A DNA stretch of 64,000 nucleotides from Novosphingobium panipatense (GCF_002149965.1 NZ_MSQB01000017.1:28822-92821); one strand, 5' to 3'; shown: positions 16,612 through 25,491, numbered from the stretch's first letter. The notes: a model not told the origin generated them from the letters alone. Program-made: numbers and translations.

Positions 16612-17925
16612 ATGTGGACCTATCATCCCGAGCTGCTGGCGATCCCGGTGCCCCGCTACACCAGCTTTCCCACGGCGGCGGAGTTCGACGAGAGCGTCGG
16701 CGCCGATGCTTTCGTGCAGGCGCTGTCGGGGGCGGGGGGCGAGGTTTCGCTCTACGTCCATATCCCGTTCTGCGAAAAGATCTGCTGGTACTGCGGCTGC
16801 AACACCAGCGTCGCCAACCGCACCGACCGGGTCTCCGGCTATCTCGACGCCCTGCACCGGGAGATCGGCCTCGTTGCCGAGCGGCTTCCGCAAGACGCAC
16901 GGGTGACGCGGATCGCGTTCGGCGGGGGCAGCCCCAACGGCATTGCGCCGGTCGATTTCGTGCGGCTGGTGGATGCGCTGGCGCTGCAGTTTTCCGCCTC
17001 GAACCCGGTCCTGTCGATCGAACTGGACCCGCGCACCATGCGCGCCGAATGGGCGGCGGTGATCGGCGCGGTGGGCATCACCCGCGCCAGCTTGGGCGTC
17101 CAGACGTTCTCCGAAGACCTCCAGCAGGCGATCGGCCGCGTGCAGCCGGCGCGGATGATCGAGGAGACGACGGCCATGCTGCGGCAGGCCGGCGTCGATT
17201 CGCTCAATTTCGACCTGATGTACGGATTGCCGGGACAGACCATGGCGCATCTGGAGGATTCGCTTCGCCGCACCGTCGCGCTCGGCGCGGACCGGATCGC
17301 GCTGTTCGGCTATGCCCATGTCCCCCACCTGATCGCGCGCCAGCGCAAGATCGATGCCCATGCCTTGCCCGGCGCCGAGCAGCGCTTCGCCATGGCCGCG
17401 CGGGGTTATGCGCTGCTGGTCGACGCGGGCTATGTGCCGATCGGCTTCGACCATTTCGCCCGGCCGGGCGACGCCCTGGCGCAGGCCACGCTTTCCGGCA
17501 GGCTGCGCCGCAACTTCCAGGGCTTTACCGAGGACAGGGCGCCGGTGCTGCTGGGCCTCGGCGCCTCCTCCATCAGCGGATTTCCCGATCTGCTGGTGCA
17601 GAACGAGAAGAACAGCGGGCGCTACCGCATGATGCTGTCGCAGGATCGGTTGACGGCCAATCGCGGTATCCGGCGCAGCGCGGAAGACCGGCGGCGCGGC
17701 GCGGTGATCGAAGCGCTGCTATGCCGGGGCAGGGCACGAATCGACCCGGACCTTCAGTGCGACGCCTGGCCGCTGCTCCTACCCTATTTCGACGCGGGCC
17801 TGTGCGACGGCGACGGCGCCGACCTTGTGATCCTGCCGGAGGGCCTGCCTTACGCTCGCTCGATCGCGGCGCACTTCGACCCCTACCGCAAGGATTCGCT
17901 GCGGCGCTTCAGTTCCGCGGTCTAG
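16612..17925 (+). CDS. hemN: Oxygen-independent coproporphyrinogen III dehydrogenase
   Basis: Radical SAM enzyme that converts coproporphyrinogen III to protoporphyrinogen IX without oxygen, allowing heme synthesis under low oxygen. The 437-residue protein opens MWTYHPELLAIPVPRYTSFP, a characteristic HemN N-terminus and the reason for choosing the ATG at 16612 over those at 16576 and 16600. The radical SAM cluster cysteines are 54, 58 and 61 in PFCEKICWYCGC. GGGSPNGI and the HemN-type C-terminal domain follow. Regulation by the nearby FnrL is likely. Confidence 0.96.
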   Translation: MWTYHPELLAIPVPRYTSFPTAAEFDESVGADAFVQALSGAGGEVSLYVHIPFCEKICWYCGCNTSVANRTDRVSGYLDALHREIGLVAERLPQDARVTRIAFGGGSPNGIAPVDFVRLVDALALQFSASNPVLSIELDPRTMRAEWAAVIGAVGITRASLGVQTFSEDLQQAIGRVQPARMIEETTAMLRQAGVDSLNFDLMYGLPGQTMAHLEDSLRRTVALGADRIALFGYAHVPHLIARQRKIDAHALPGAEQRFAMAARGYALLVDAGYVPIGFDHFARPGDALAQATLSGRLRRNFQGFTEDRAPVLLGLGASSISGFPDLLVQNEKNSGRYRMMLSQDRLTANRGIRRSAEDRRRGAVIEALLCRGRARIDPDLQCDAWPLLLPYFDAGLCDGDGADLVILPEGLPYARSIAAHFDPYRKDSLRRFSSAV

Positions 17926-18061
17926 GGGCGCACGGCACTAGGCCGCGTGGACAAATCCAACCTGAATGAACTTCCTCTTTCGAGTAGGTGCGCAAACTGG
18001 GTGAATGGCAGAGAAGTCGGGGTTAGCGGATATGTTCACGCTTGCCAGGATTTAACCCCAC

Positions 18062-18429
18062 CCCGCTCAGGCTGAGCTTGTCGAAGCCCGCCCGCAACGC
18101 CAGACTTCCCACCCGATGGCGTTCCACACTTACATTCTGCGTTGCCGGGACGGCACGTACTACGTCGGCCATACCGATGACCTCGAACGCCGCATTGCCG
18201 AACACCAGAGCGCCGCATTCCAAGGATACACGTCCCGGCGTTTGCCGGCGGTGCTCTTGTGGGCTCAGGATTTTCAGACCCGCGATGAAGCCTTTGCGGC
18301 AGAACGCAAACTCAAGGGCTGGAGCCGCGCCAAGAAGGAAGCGATGATGGCTGGGGATTGGATATTGGTCAGCGAACTGGCCCGTAGCGCCTCGCCGCAG
18401 GGGGCTTCGACAAGCTCAGCCTGAGCGGG
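18062..18429. mobile_element. GIY-YIG gene unit bounded by perfect 28-bp inverted repeats
   Basis: The arm at 18062-18089 (core GCTCAGGCTGAGCTTGTCG) is the exact reverse complement of 18402-18429. The similarity continues a few bases outward with one extra C on the left. Between the arms there is only one gene, a GIY-YIG nuclease, and its last residues are encoded by the right arm. The arms belong to the CTTCGACAAGCTCAG-type repeats common in sphingomonads. I infer a possible homing or hitch-hiking unit. No target-site duplication was established. Confidence 0.5.
18116..18424 (+). CDS. GIY-YIG nuclease family protein (UPF0213/YhbQ-like)
   Basis: A 102-residue single-domain nuclease: FHTYILRCRDGTYYVGHTDDLERRIAEHQ holds the GIY-YIG core and catalytic Arg. 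GYTSRRLPAVLLW and EAFAAERKLKGWSRAKKEAM are typical of the YhbQ branch, with the metal-binding Glu in AAERK. The last residues (GASTSSA and stop) come from the right inverted repeat. Structure-specific DNA cleavage is known for relatives. Its role here is unknown, and possible mobility is inferred from the flanking repeats. Confidence 0.9.
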   Translation: MAFHTYILRCRDGTYYVGHTDDLERRIAEHQSAAFQGYTSRRLPAVLLWAQDFQTRDEAFAAERKLKGWSRAKKEAMMAGDWILVSELARSASPQGASTSSA

Positions 18430-18562
18430 TGGGGAGGTCAGCTTTGTTGGGGGCGGACAGGCAGCTATTGGCTGCAATGTCAGCGTGACCTGAATAGCGG
18501 ATTTCAGGAGAATTTCCCGGATAGCCACCGCCGCCGTGCGTCCTCGAATGTGCCCATGCAGC

Positions 18563-18835
18563 CTAGGAGCCGGTGTCGAATTCCACGCCGATGACGTTGC
18601 CTTTCACCCAGCGCACCAGTCCCCAGAGTTCCCGGCCGTCTCCCATGACCGCGCGGACGACGGCGTTGCAGGCGGGCGGAGTTCCCGCGCAGGCGGCGCT
18701 GAGCCCGCGTGAGGAGAGGTTGCGGACCATGACGTCGATGGCATTTCCCGCCGAATCGGTCAGCGTCACATGCGTGCAGCGCTTGCGCCGCCGTGGGCGC
18801 GGGATCGGCGTCGGCTGGAATCTGGGGGCGTCCAT
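18563..18835 (-). CDS. PilZ domain protein (possible c-di-GMP receptor)
   Basis: A 90-residue protein that is essentially one PilZ domain. The basic N-terminal PRPRRRKRC gives the RxxxR-like motif, and VRNLSSRGLSA corresponds to the (D/N)xSxxG motif, so c-di-GMP binding is plausible. WGLVRWVKGNVIGVEFD forms the last strands. The start is uncertain: an ATG 18 bases upstream adds six residues, and neither has a strong ribosome site. No partner genes are adjacent. Two Cys in the middle (AACAGTPPAC) are unusual. Confidence 0.82.
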   Translation of the reverse strand: MDAPRFQPTPIPRPRRRKRCTHVTLTDSAGNAIDVMVRNLSSRGLSAACAGTPPACNAVVRAVMGDGRELWGLVRWVKGNVIGVEFDTGS

Positions 18836-19008
18836 GAAAACCGTAACGACCATCGCGGCGGATTTTTAAGCGATGGGCCGGATTTTCAAGCGAGTGGTTT
18901 GACCGCGATCAATGCGGGTTCGCGATTCGGCGGCGATAAGGGCCTCGTCGGTCGCGCACCGCCAGGGCGAACCTTGCGGGCGGTGCGAAACCGCTTCTCC
19001 CCAACTTC

Positions 19009-19037
19009 GGGCGACTCCTCGTGGGTCGCCCATTTTT
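19009..19037 (+). terminator. Orphan terminator in the PilZ-tRNA gap
   Basis: GGGCGAC at 19009-19015 pairs with GTCGCCC at 19025-19031 and is followed by ATTTTTC, a good plus-strand terminator. No plus-strand gene precedes it: the gap 18836-19166 has no credible coding frame. A pyrimidine-rich stretch, CCGCTTCTCCCC, precedes the stem, so a small RNA ending here is possible. I see nothing recognisable between 19038 and the tRNA. Confidence 0.55.
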
Positions 19038-19166
19038 CTGTGCCGGGTCCCGTCTCGCATTTGCACCGCGAAGTGATTCGCGGGCTGCGCGCCGTCATGG
19101 GCACAGCGCATGCGAATGCCGCAGTCAGGGCAGGGAGTGCCCGAATTTCAGCGATTTAGGGAGAAT

Positions 19167-19240
19167 TGGATGCCCCGCGAGGATTCGAACCTCGATAGAC
19201 GGAATCAGAATCCGTAGTCTTACCATTAGACGACGGGGCA
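19167..19240 (-). tRNA. tRNA-Gln (CTG anticodon)
   Basis: Read on the minus strand, the acceptor stem TGCCCCG pairs with CGGGGCA, followed by discriminator T and an encoded CCA. The anticodon stem ACGGA/TCCGT closes the loop TTCTGAT, giving anticodon CTG (reads CAG). The T arm has GAGGTTCGAATCCTC. The body is 71 bases plus CCA. Confidence 0.96.
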
Positions 19241-19388
19241 TCGGGAGGCGCCCCTCTAGTAGGGCTTCTGATTCGCGTCAAGCACCCTTTTTGCAGTCAG
19301 GGTTGCTCCATGGGCCGGGGGGCGTTAGCATCGCCTCAGGTATCCGCCACGTACGGCGGTAAGATTTATTCGAACGAGATTATTTATC

Positions 19389-20810
19389 ATGGCGGAGCAA
19401 GATCCGCCGGCAGCAAGAGTCGATGTGTCGGGCCGCACGGGAAGGCGGCGCAAGGCGAGGAAGGGCAAGTCACGCTCAACTGGACCCGGCACGGCCAAGG
19501 ACAAGGCGCGCCCGCCGGGCAGCGCCGCCGAGGCAGGCGGAGCGCCGCGCGAAGAGAAGACATCCGGTTCGCAGGCGTCGCCCCGCCAGTCGGAATCACG
19601 CCGAACCGGCAGCCGCAAGCGGGGCTCCCGCAAGAGCGGTGCGCGTTCCGCGAAGAAGCCGCGCGTTCAGACCAAGGCCGCTGAAAGCAAGGTCGCGGAG
19701 AACGCCGCGCCTTCCGCCGCGCCCGCATCGCTTCCCCAGAACGGCGTGCTGGGGCCGATCGGTGCCCGTCCCTACCGGCAATCCTATGCGGCGATCGATC
19801 TCGGCACCAACAACTGCCGCCTGCTCATCGCCCGTCCCTCCGGCGAGAACTTCACGGTGATCGATGCCTTCAGCCGCGTCGTGCGGCTGGGCGAGGGGCT
19901 GGCGCAATCGGGCAGGCTTTCCGAAGAGGCGATGGAGCGCACGCTGGCCGCCCTGCGGGTCTGCGCGGACAAGCTGATGCGGCGCAATGTCTATCTCGCG
20001 CGCTCGGTGGCGACCGAGGCCTGCCGCCGTGCGGAAAACGGGCCGGAATTCATCGAGCGCGTGCGCGAGGAAACCGGCATCGCGCTGGATATCATCAGCG
20101 CCCGCGAGGAAGCGCGGCTGGCCGTGCTCGGCTGTCACGTCCTGCTGGAAGAGGGGATCGGCCCGGCGATGATCTTCGACATCGGCGGCGGTTCGACCGA
20201 GCTGGTCCTGATCGAAAGCACCGATACGGTGCCGCGCATCCTGGACTGGCAATCGGTGCCCTGGGGCGTCGTCTCGCTGACCGAAAGCTGCGGCCCCGAA
20301 GGCAATACGCTGGAAGAGCGCCTCGAACGCTACCGGATCATGCACGGCCTGGTGTCGGACAGCTTCGCGGACTTCGCCAAGCGCGTCGCCACGGCGCGGG
20401 AAAGCGCCGCGCAGACCGGGCCGCTACGCCTGCTGGGCACCAGCGGCACGGTGACGACGCTGGCCAGCCTCCATCTCGAACTGCCCCAGTACGACCGGCG
20501 CATGGTCGATGGGCTGATCGTGCCCGCCGAATCCATGCGGTCGATCAGTTCGCGGCTCTCGTCGATGTCGATCGAGGAGCGGCGCGAGGTGAACTGCATC
20601 GGTCGCGAGCGGGCGGACCTTGTCGTCGCGGGCTGCGCTATCCTTGAATCGATTCTCGACCTCTGGCCCGCGGCGCGTCTTGGCGTGGCCGATCGCGGCA
20701 TCCGCGAGGGCATCCTGCGCAGCCTCATCGCCTCGCATTCCAGCGGCAAGAACCCCGCCATGACCGGCAGGCCGGATCACCTGGCCCATCATTTGGAGAA
20801 CCGGCCATGA
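19389..20810 (+). CDS. ppx: Ppx/GppA family phosphatase with long basic N-terminal extension
   Basis: Exopolyphosphatase or pppGpp phosphohydrolase of the ASKHA fold. The core begins near residue 135 at YAAIDLGTNNCRLLIARP, with the second phosphate-binding motif IFDIGGGSTELVLI, a TSGTVTTLA motif and a Glu-rich active site. The first 130 residues are low complexity, rich in Arg, Lys, Ser, Gly and Ala, which is not part of the usual 300-residue core. They may bind polyphosphate or nucleic acid. The 473-residue gene overlaps rlmE by 4 bases (ATGA), a pairing also seen in related genomes. Confidence 0.92.
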   Translation: MAEQDPPAARVDVSGRTGRRRKARKGKSRSTGPGTAKDKARPPGSAAEAGGAPREEKTSGSQASPRQSESRRTGSRKRGSRKSGARSAKKPRVQTKAAESKVAENAAPSAAPASLPQNGVLGPIGARPYRQSYAAIDLGTNNCRLLIARPSGENFTVIDAFSRVVRLGEGLAQSGRLSEEAMERTLAALRVCADKLMRRNVYLARSVATEACRRAENGPEFIERVREETGIALDIISAREEARLAVLGCHVLLEEGIGPAMIFDIGGGSTELVLIESTDTVPRILDWQSVPWGVVSLTESCGPEGNTLEERLERYRIMHGLVSDSFADFAKRVATARESAAQTGPLRLLGTSGTVTTLASLHLELPQYDRRMVDGLIVPAESMRSISSRLSSMSIEERREVNCIGRERADLVVAGCAILESILDLWPAARLGVADRGIREGILRSLIASHSSGKNPAMTGRPDHLAHHLENRP

Positions 20811-21484
20811 GCCGTTCAGGACGCGACCCCAACGAGCGGCTTCGCACCGCCAAGAAGCGGACCACCAGTTCCGCGCGCTGGCTGACCCGCCAGCTCAACG
20901 ATCCTTACGTGAAGCAGGCCAAGGCCGACGGCTATCGCAGCCGCGCGGCCTACAAGCTGATCGAACTCGACGAGAAATTCGACTTGTTCAAGGGCGTCAC
21001 CCGCGCCGTCGACCTCGGCATCGCGCCGGGGGGCTGGAGCCAGGTGCTGCGCCTGAAGTGCCCCAAGGCCAAAGTGGTCGGCATCGACCTGCTGCCCACC
21101 GATCCCATCGAGGGCGTGACGATCTTCGAGATGGACTTCATGGCCGACGAAGCCCCTGCGGCGCTGGAAGGGGCGCTGGAAGGCGCGCCGGACCTGGTGC
21201 TTTCGGACATGGCCGCCAATACCGTGGGCCACAAGCAGACCGACCACTTGCGCACGATGGGCCTGGTCGAAACGGCGGCGGACTTCGCGATCCAGTATCT
21301 CGCGCCGGGCGGCACCTTCGTCGCCAAGGTCTTCGCGGGCGGCACCGATACCGAACTGCTCGGCATTCTGAAAAAGCGCTTCACCAGCGTGAAGCACGCC
21401 AAGCCGCCGGCCAGCCGCAAGGGCTCATCGGAATGGTACGTGATCGCCAAGGGCTTCAAGGGGCCGGTGGAAGCGTCCGAATAA
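20807..21484 (+). CDS. rlmE: 23S rRNA (uridine-2552-2'-O)-methyltransferase
   Basis: SAM-dependent 2'-O-methylation of U2552 in the A loop, needed for late 50S assembly. The 225-residue protein has the RrmJ catalytic tetrad positions visible: Lys in YRSRAAYKL, Asp in LVLSDMAANTVGHKQTDH, Lys in GTFVAKVFAGG and Glu in GSSEWYVIAKGF. The SAM pocket is VDLGIAPGGWSQVL. It is translationally coupled to ppx and followed by a strong terminator. Confidence 0.97.
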   Translation: MSRSGRDPNERLRTAKKRTTSSARWLTRQLNDPYVKQAKADGYRSRAAYKLIELDEKFDLFKGVTRAVDLGIAPGGWSQVLRLKCPKAKVVGIDLLPTDPIEGVTIFEMDFMADEAPAALEGALEGAPDLVLSDMAANTVGHKQTDHLRTMGLVETAADFAIQYLAPGGTFVAKVFAGGTDTELLGILKKRFTSVKHAKPPASRKGSSEWYVIAKGFKGPVEASE

Positions 21485-21509
21485 GCTGATCGAAAATCCG
21501 ATCGACCAA

Positions 21510-21550
21510 GAAAAACGGTCCGCGAGGCGCCTGCCTTGCGGACCGTTTTT
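21510..21550. terminator. Bidirectional terminator between rlmE and the cytochrome c gene
   Basis: AAAAACGGTCCGC at 21511 pairs with GCGGACCGTTTTT ending at 21550 around a 14-base loop. It has an A tract on one side and a T tract on the other, serving both convergent genes. Confidence 0.93.
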
Positions 21551-21568
21551 CTGTCGAGCCGAAATGGC

Positions 21569-22213
21569 TTACTGCGCGGCGGCTTCGCCGGCTTCGGCAG
21601 CGGGTGCATCGCCTGCGGGTGCTTCCGCGCCTTCCGGCGGGGCAGCGGCAGTGTCGGCCGCCGGAGCAGCCGCATCGGCGGCAGGCGCTGCGGGAAGCGG
21701 CAGGTTGGAGCCCTGCGCGTTGAGATAGGCGATCACGTTGGCGCGGTCCTCACCCTTGGGCAGGCCTGCGAAAGTCATCTTGGTTCCGGGGGCGAAAGCC
21801 TTGGGGTTCTTCAGCCAGTCGTTCAGCTTGTCGAAGTCCCAGTTGCCGCCGACTTTCTTGAGCGCGTCGGAGAAGGCAAAGCCGCCCACGCCCTTGCCGA
21901 TCGCTTCGCCGACGACGCCGTGGAGGTTGGGGCCGATGCCGTTGGCGCCGCCCTGGTTGATCGTGTGGCAGGAGGCGCACTTGGCGAAGGTCGCCTGGCC
22001 CTTGGCCGGATCCGCGCTGGCAAGGAGCGTGGCGATCGGCGGTTCCGCGCCTGCTTCGCCTTCCTGTTCCACGCCTTCGATGGCGTATCCCATCGTTTCG
22101 GGGCGATGCGGCTTGTCGGCACTGAAGTAATGAGAGCTTACGGTGGTCAGACCAAGACCGACGATACCGGCGAACAGCGCCCAACCGGCAATGGTGTTGA
22201 AACGATCATCCAT
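21569..22213 (-). CDS. Membrane-anchored cytochrome c (c-type, CycM/c552-like)
   Basis: Electron carrier held to the inner membrane by an uncleaved N-terminal helix (residues about 9-25, IAGWALFAGIVGLGLTTV), with the heme domain in the periplasm. Seen: the heme motif CASCH, NGIGPNLHGVVG, and the axial Met region PGTKMTFAGLP. The C-terminal 45 residues are an Ala/Pro/Glu-rich tail, likely disordered. The 214-residue form starts at MDDRFNTIAG. Upstream in-frame residues lack homology. Such anchored cytochromes usually feed terminal oxidases. It is divergent from pheA. Confidence 0.92.
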   Translation of the reverse strand: MDDRFNTIAGWALFAGIVGLGLTTVSSHYFSADKPHRPETMGYAIEGVEQEGEAGAEPPIATLLASADPAKGQATFAKCASCHTINQGGANGIGPNLHGVVGEAIGKGVGGFAFSDALKKVGGNWDFDKLNDWLKNPKAFAPGTKMTFAGLPKGEDRANVIAYLNAQGSNLPLPAAPAADAAAPAADTAAAPPEGAEAPAGDAPAAEAGEAAAQ

Positions 22214-22343
22214 TTCTTGTTTGCCCTTGCCCCACGGGTGGAGTTTTTTATCATCCTCTTTGGTCACAGGCTCTAGAGTTGCCAGCAAGTTAGCGCAAGA
22301 GCCATTGCGGACATCGCCTTTGCGGCTTAATCGCCCGGTCGCT

Positions 22344-23237
22344 ATGCATTCCTATCCCGAACCCGCTCTCGATCTCGTTGCCCGCATGACGGAGGCCGCT
22401 GCGGGCGATCCTTCCCGCGCCGCAGCCTTCCAGGGCGCCCCCGGATGCAATTCGCACCGCGCGGCGCTGGAGCACGATCCCGATTGCCTGCCGCTTCCCT
22501 GCTTCTCGTTCGAGGATGCGCTGGACGCGGTGAAGGAAGGGCGGGCCGACCGGGCGATCATCCCGATCGAGAATTCGCAGCACGGGCGCGTGGCGGATAT
22601 CCACTTCCTCCTGCCGGAAAGCGGCCTGTCGATCGTGGGCGAACACTTCATGGGCATCGAGCATGCGCTGATGGCGCTGGGCGAGGGGCCTTTCTCCGCC
22701 GCCTACAGCCATCCGCAGGCGCTCGGCCAGTCGCGCCACTACCTGCGGGCGCGGGGCATCGTGCCGATGGCCTATGCCGACACCGCCGGTGCCGCCGCCT
22801 TCGTGCGCGAGCAGGACGATCCCGAGGCCTGCGCCATTGCGCCCCGGCTTGCCGCCGAGCTTTACGGTCTGAAGATCGTCGAGGACAACGTGGAGGACGC
22901 CGCCGACAATACCACGCGCTTCGTGGTGCTGTCGCGCGAGCCGCTCGATCCGTTCGAGATCAAGGGCGAGAAGGCGATGACCACGTTCATCTTCGAGGTG
23001 AAGAACATCCCCGCCGCGCTCTACAAGGCGCTGGGCGGCTTTGCCACGAACGGCGTCAACATGACCAAGCTGGAAAGCTACCAGATCGGTGCCAGCTTCG
23101 CCGCGACGACGTTCTACGCGGATATCGAAGGTGCGCCGGGCGAGCCGCGCATCGACATGGCGCTTCAGGAACTGGCGTTCCATTGCAAGTACGTGCGTCC
23201 GCTGGGGACGTATCGTCAGGCGCGCGCGCGCGGGTGA
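22344..23237 (+). CDS. pheA: Prephenate dehydratase
   Basis: Monofunctional enzyme converting prephenate to phenylpyruvate in phenylalanine synthesis, 297 residues, without a chorismate mutase domain. The catalytic part has AAFQGAPGCNSHRA, IPIENSQHGRV, ALGQSRHYL and the NTTRFVVLSR signature with the catalytic Thr-Arg-Phe. The C-terminal ACT domain (from about residue 210, TTFIFEVKNIPAALYKAL) has KLESYQIG at the position of the ESRP phenylalanine-binding motif. The ATG at 22344 is chosen because upstream sequence overlaps the divergent cytochrome gene. Confidence 0.95.
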   Translation: MHSYPEPALDLVARMTEAAAGDPSRAAAFQGAPGCNSHRAALEHDPDCLPLPCFSFEDALDAVKEGRADRAIIPIENSQHGRVADIHFLLPESGLSIVGEHFMGIEHALMALGEGPFSAAYSHPQALGQSRHYLRARGIVPMAYADTAGAAAFVREQDDPEACAIAPRLAAELYGLKIVEDNVEDAADNTTRFVVLSREPLDPFEIKGEKAMTTFIFEVKNIPAALYKALGGFATNGVNMTKLESYQIGASFAATTFYADIEGAPGEPRIDMALQELAFHCKYVRPLGTYRQARARG

Positions 23238-23256
23238 GGTCGGGCCAGGTTTGAAA

Positions 23257-23328
23257 ATCACCGGCCCACGCCCCCACCCACCACCCAACGGTAGTATCCT
23301 GCGGGTGGTGGGTGGGGGCGTGGGCCGG
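23257..23328. repeat. Long-hairpin repeat, copy 3
   Basis: A perfect 28-bp stem has arms 23257-23284 and 23301-23328 and the 16-base loop AACGGTAGTATCCTGC. The usual small palindrome on the left is missing: only its GTTTGAAAAT lead remains, fused to the big stem, which looks like a deletion. It begins about 20 bases after pheA. The rest of the gap before 23496 shows no feature I recognise. Confidence 0.88.
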
Positions 23329-23495
23329 TGCCGCAAGCTCGTCACGGATGTGACGAGCGCACTCAACAAAGACTCCCGCTCCCAACAACGACTCCCATCG
23401 CGGATTTCCAAACAAACTCCTCCAATTCCCGCAATGCCTTGCGCAGCCGATCCCCCCATGCCAATCATCGCGCCGGTATGGCTGATGGGGCTCAG

Positions 23496-24143
23496 ATGTC
23501 AGGTGCGAATGCGGCCGGGAAGGCCGCAAGCGACTGGGAAGCCGTGCGGGGCGCGGCCGATGTCCAGTATGCGCCGCTCGCGCCGGTAAAGCCGCCCGAA
23601 CCGGCACAGGTCCCCGAGTGGCTCCAGGCACTGGGGCACCTGCTGGAGGCGATCTTCGCGCCGGTCGGCAGGCTGCTGGGCATGTCCTGGCCGGTCTTTT
23701 CGAACATATTGATCGTGCTGGCCGTGGTCTTGGCGCTCTTCGTGCTCTGGCGCATCTTCGGTCCGGCGATCGAGGCCTGGCGCGGTCGCAGCCGCGAGGA
23801 AGCGCCGGAAGGCTGGGTTCCCGCCGAAGCAGAAGCCCTGGCCCTGCTGGAAGATGCCGATCGTCTGGCGGCGCAGGGCCGCTTTGCCGAAGCCACGCAC
23901 CTGCTCCTGCGCCGCAGCGTCGGCCAGATCCGGCAGGCGCGGCCGGACTGGCTCCACCCCGCCAGCACCGCGCGCGAGATTTCCGTGCTGCCGATGCTGC
24001 CGGACACCGGGCGCGAGGCCTTCGCCACGATCGCCACGCGCGTGGAGCGCAGCCGCTTCGCCTTGCGGGACCTCGACGCCGGAGACTGGGCCGCCGCGCG
24101 CGAGGCTTATGCCCGTTTCGCCCGCACGGAACTGCGCGCATGA
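23496..24143 (+). CDS. DUF4129 domain-containing membrane protein
   Basis: First gene of the MoxR operon. The 215-residue protein has a polar, proline-rich N-terminus, one membrane helix (ILIVLAVVLALFVLWRIFG), and a C-terminal DUF4129 region: ALALLEDADRLAAQGRFAEATHLLLRRSVGQIR with TPR-like helices and the conserved STAREI. This family accompanies MoxR/DUF58 genes and may act as a membrane adaptor. The start at 23496 is chosen for GGGG about 9 bases upstream. An ATG at 23478 is the alternative. It overlaps the next gene by 4 bases. Confidence 0.85.
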   Translation: MSGANAAGKAASDWEAVRGAADVQYAPLAPVKPPEPAQVPEWLQALGHLLEAIFAPVGRLLGMSWPVFSNILIVLAVVLALFVLWRIFGPAIEAWRGRSREEAPEGWVPAEAEALALLEDADRLAAQGRFAEATHLLLRRSVGQIRQARPDWLHPASTAREISVLPMLPDTGREAFATIATRVERSRFALRDLDAGDWAAAREAYARFARTELRA

Positions 24144-25491
24144 CCGATATCGCAAGCAGCGCGCCCAAGAGCGCTTCGCCTCGGCCGGACCTCCATCCCG
24201 CCGTTGCCGTGGGCGCCAATCCCTTTTCGCGCTGGGCGGTGCTGGCACTGGTCCTGCTCGGTTCGGCGCTGTTCCTTGCCCTGCTGTGGATGATCGGCAC
24301 GGGCACCGGTTTCGGCACTACCAACGACGGGCAGGCCCATGCCGACGGGCGCGGCCTCAATGGCTATGCCGCCATGGCGCGCTATCTCGAACGGCGCGGT
24401 CATCCCGTCGTCCGCGCGCGCAATGCCGGGCAGCTCGACAAGGCCGGCCTGCTGGTGCTGACGCCGCCTGCCGGCGCGGACGGCAAGGATATCGAGAAGA
24501 TCGTGTCCGGGCGGCGCTATGTCGGGCCGACCCTGGTGATCCTGCCCAAGTGGATGGCGCTTCCCGCAGGCCGCCAGCAGAAGGACGCCAGGACCGGCTG
24601 GGTCAACCTGCAAGGCATGCGGCCCCTGGAATGGCGCGGCTTTCTGGACGACGTGTCGCTCGTCCAGGGCGATGTCGATGCCAATGGCCAGCCCGCGCGC
24701 TGGGAGGGGCTCGGGCTGGCGGGGACTCTGCCGAGCCGCAAGCACCTGCAATCGGCGCGCGGCGAGACCCTGGTGCCGCTGGTGCGGGAGCAGGACGGGC
24801 GCACCCTGGCGGGGTTCATCGACGACGGCGGCAGCTATCCGGCGCTGGAAAAGGCGGCGCTCGGCCCGCGCTACGCAGATGTCGAGGACGAGGACCTCTA
24901 TCCGCTACTCGTCGTGTTCGAGCCCGATCTGCTGGACAACTGGGGCATGGCCGATCGCCGCGCCGCAGGGTTGCTGGAGGCGCTGGTCGCGGCGGGCGAA
25001 CTGGAGCCTGGCGGCACGGTCACTTTCGATCTTACCATGAACGGCTTCGGCCGCGCGCAGAACCTGCTGACCCTGGCCTTCACGCCGCCGTTCCTGGCCG
25101 CCACGCTGTGCCTGCTGCTGGCCGCGCTCGTGCTGGGCTGGCGGGCGTTCCTGCGCTTCGGCCCGCCGCTCGCCGCCGAACGGGCCATCGCCTTCGGCAA
25201 GCGCGCGCTCGTGGCCAATTCCGCCGGGCTGGTGCGCCGTTCGCGCCGCCTGCACCTGATCGGCGGGCCTTATGCCGACCGGGCGCGCGAACGGCTGGTC
25301 CATGCCCTGGCCCTGCCGCGCACGCTGGCGCCCGAACAGGCCGATGCGGCGATCGACCGGGCGCTGGCCTCGCGCAAGGGCGATGTCGAACCTTTTTCCG
25401 CGATTGCCGCGCGCCTCAGGCACGCGCGCAAGCCGCATGATCTCGTCAAGGCTGCGCGGGATCTCCACGCGCTCGAAAGGATGCTGACTCG

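Noticed and set aside
15715..17454. A 579-codon minus-strand frame joining sequence opposite hemN to ompW
   Set aside because: Only the last 235 residues, beginning at a clear signal peptide, are OmpW. The rest is antisense to hemN and crosses the regulatory gap.
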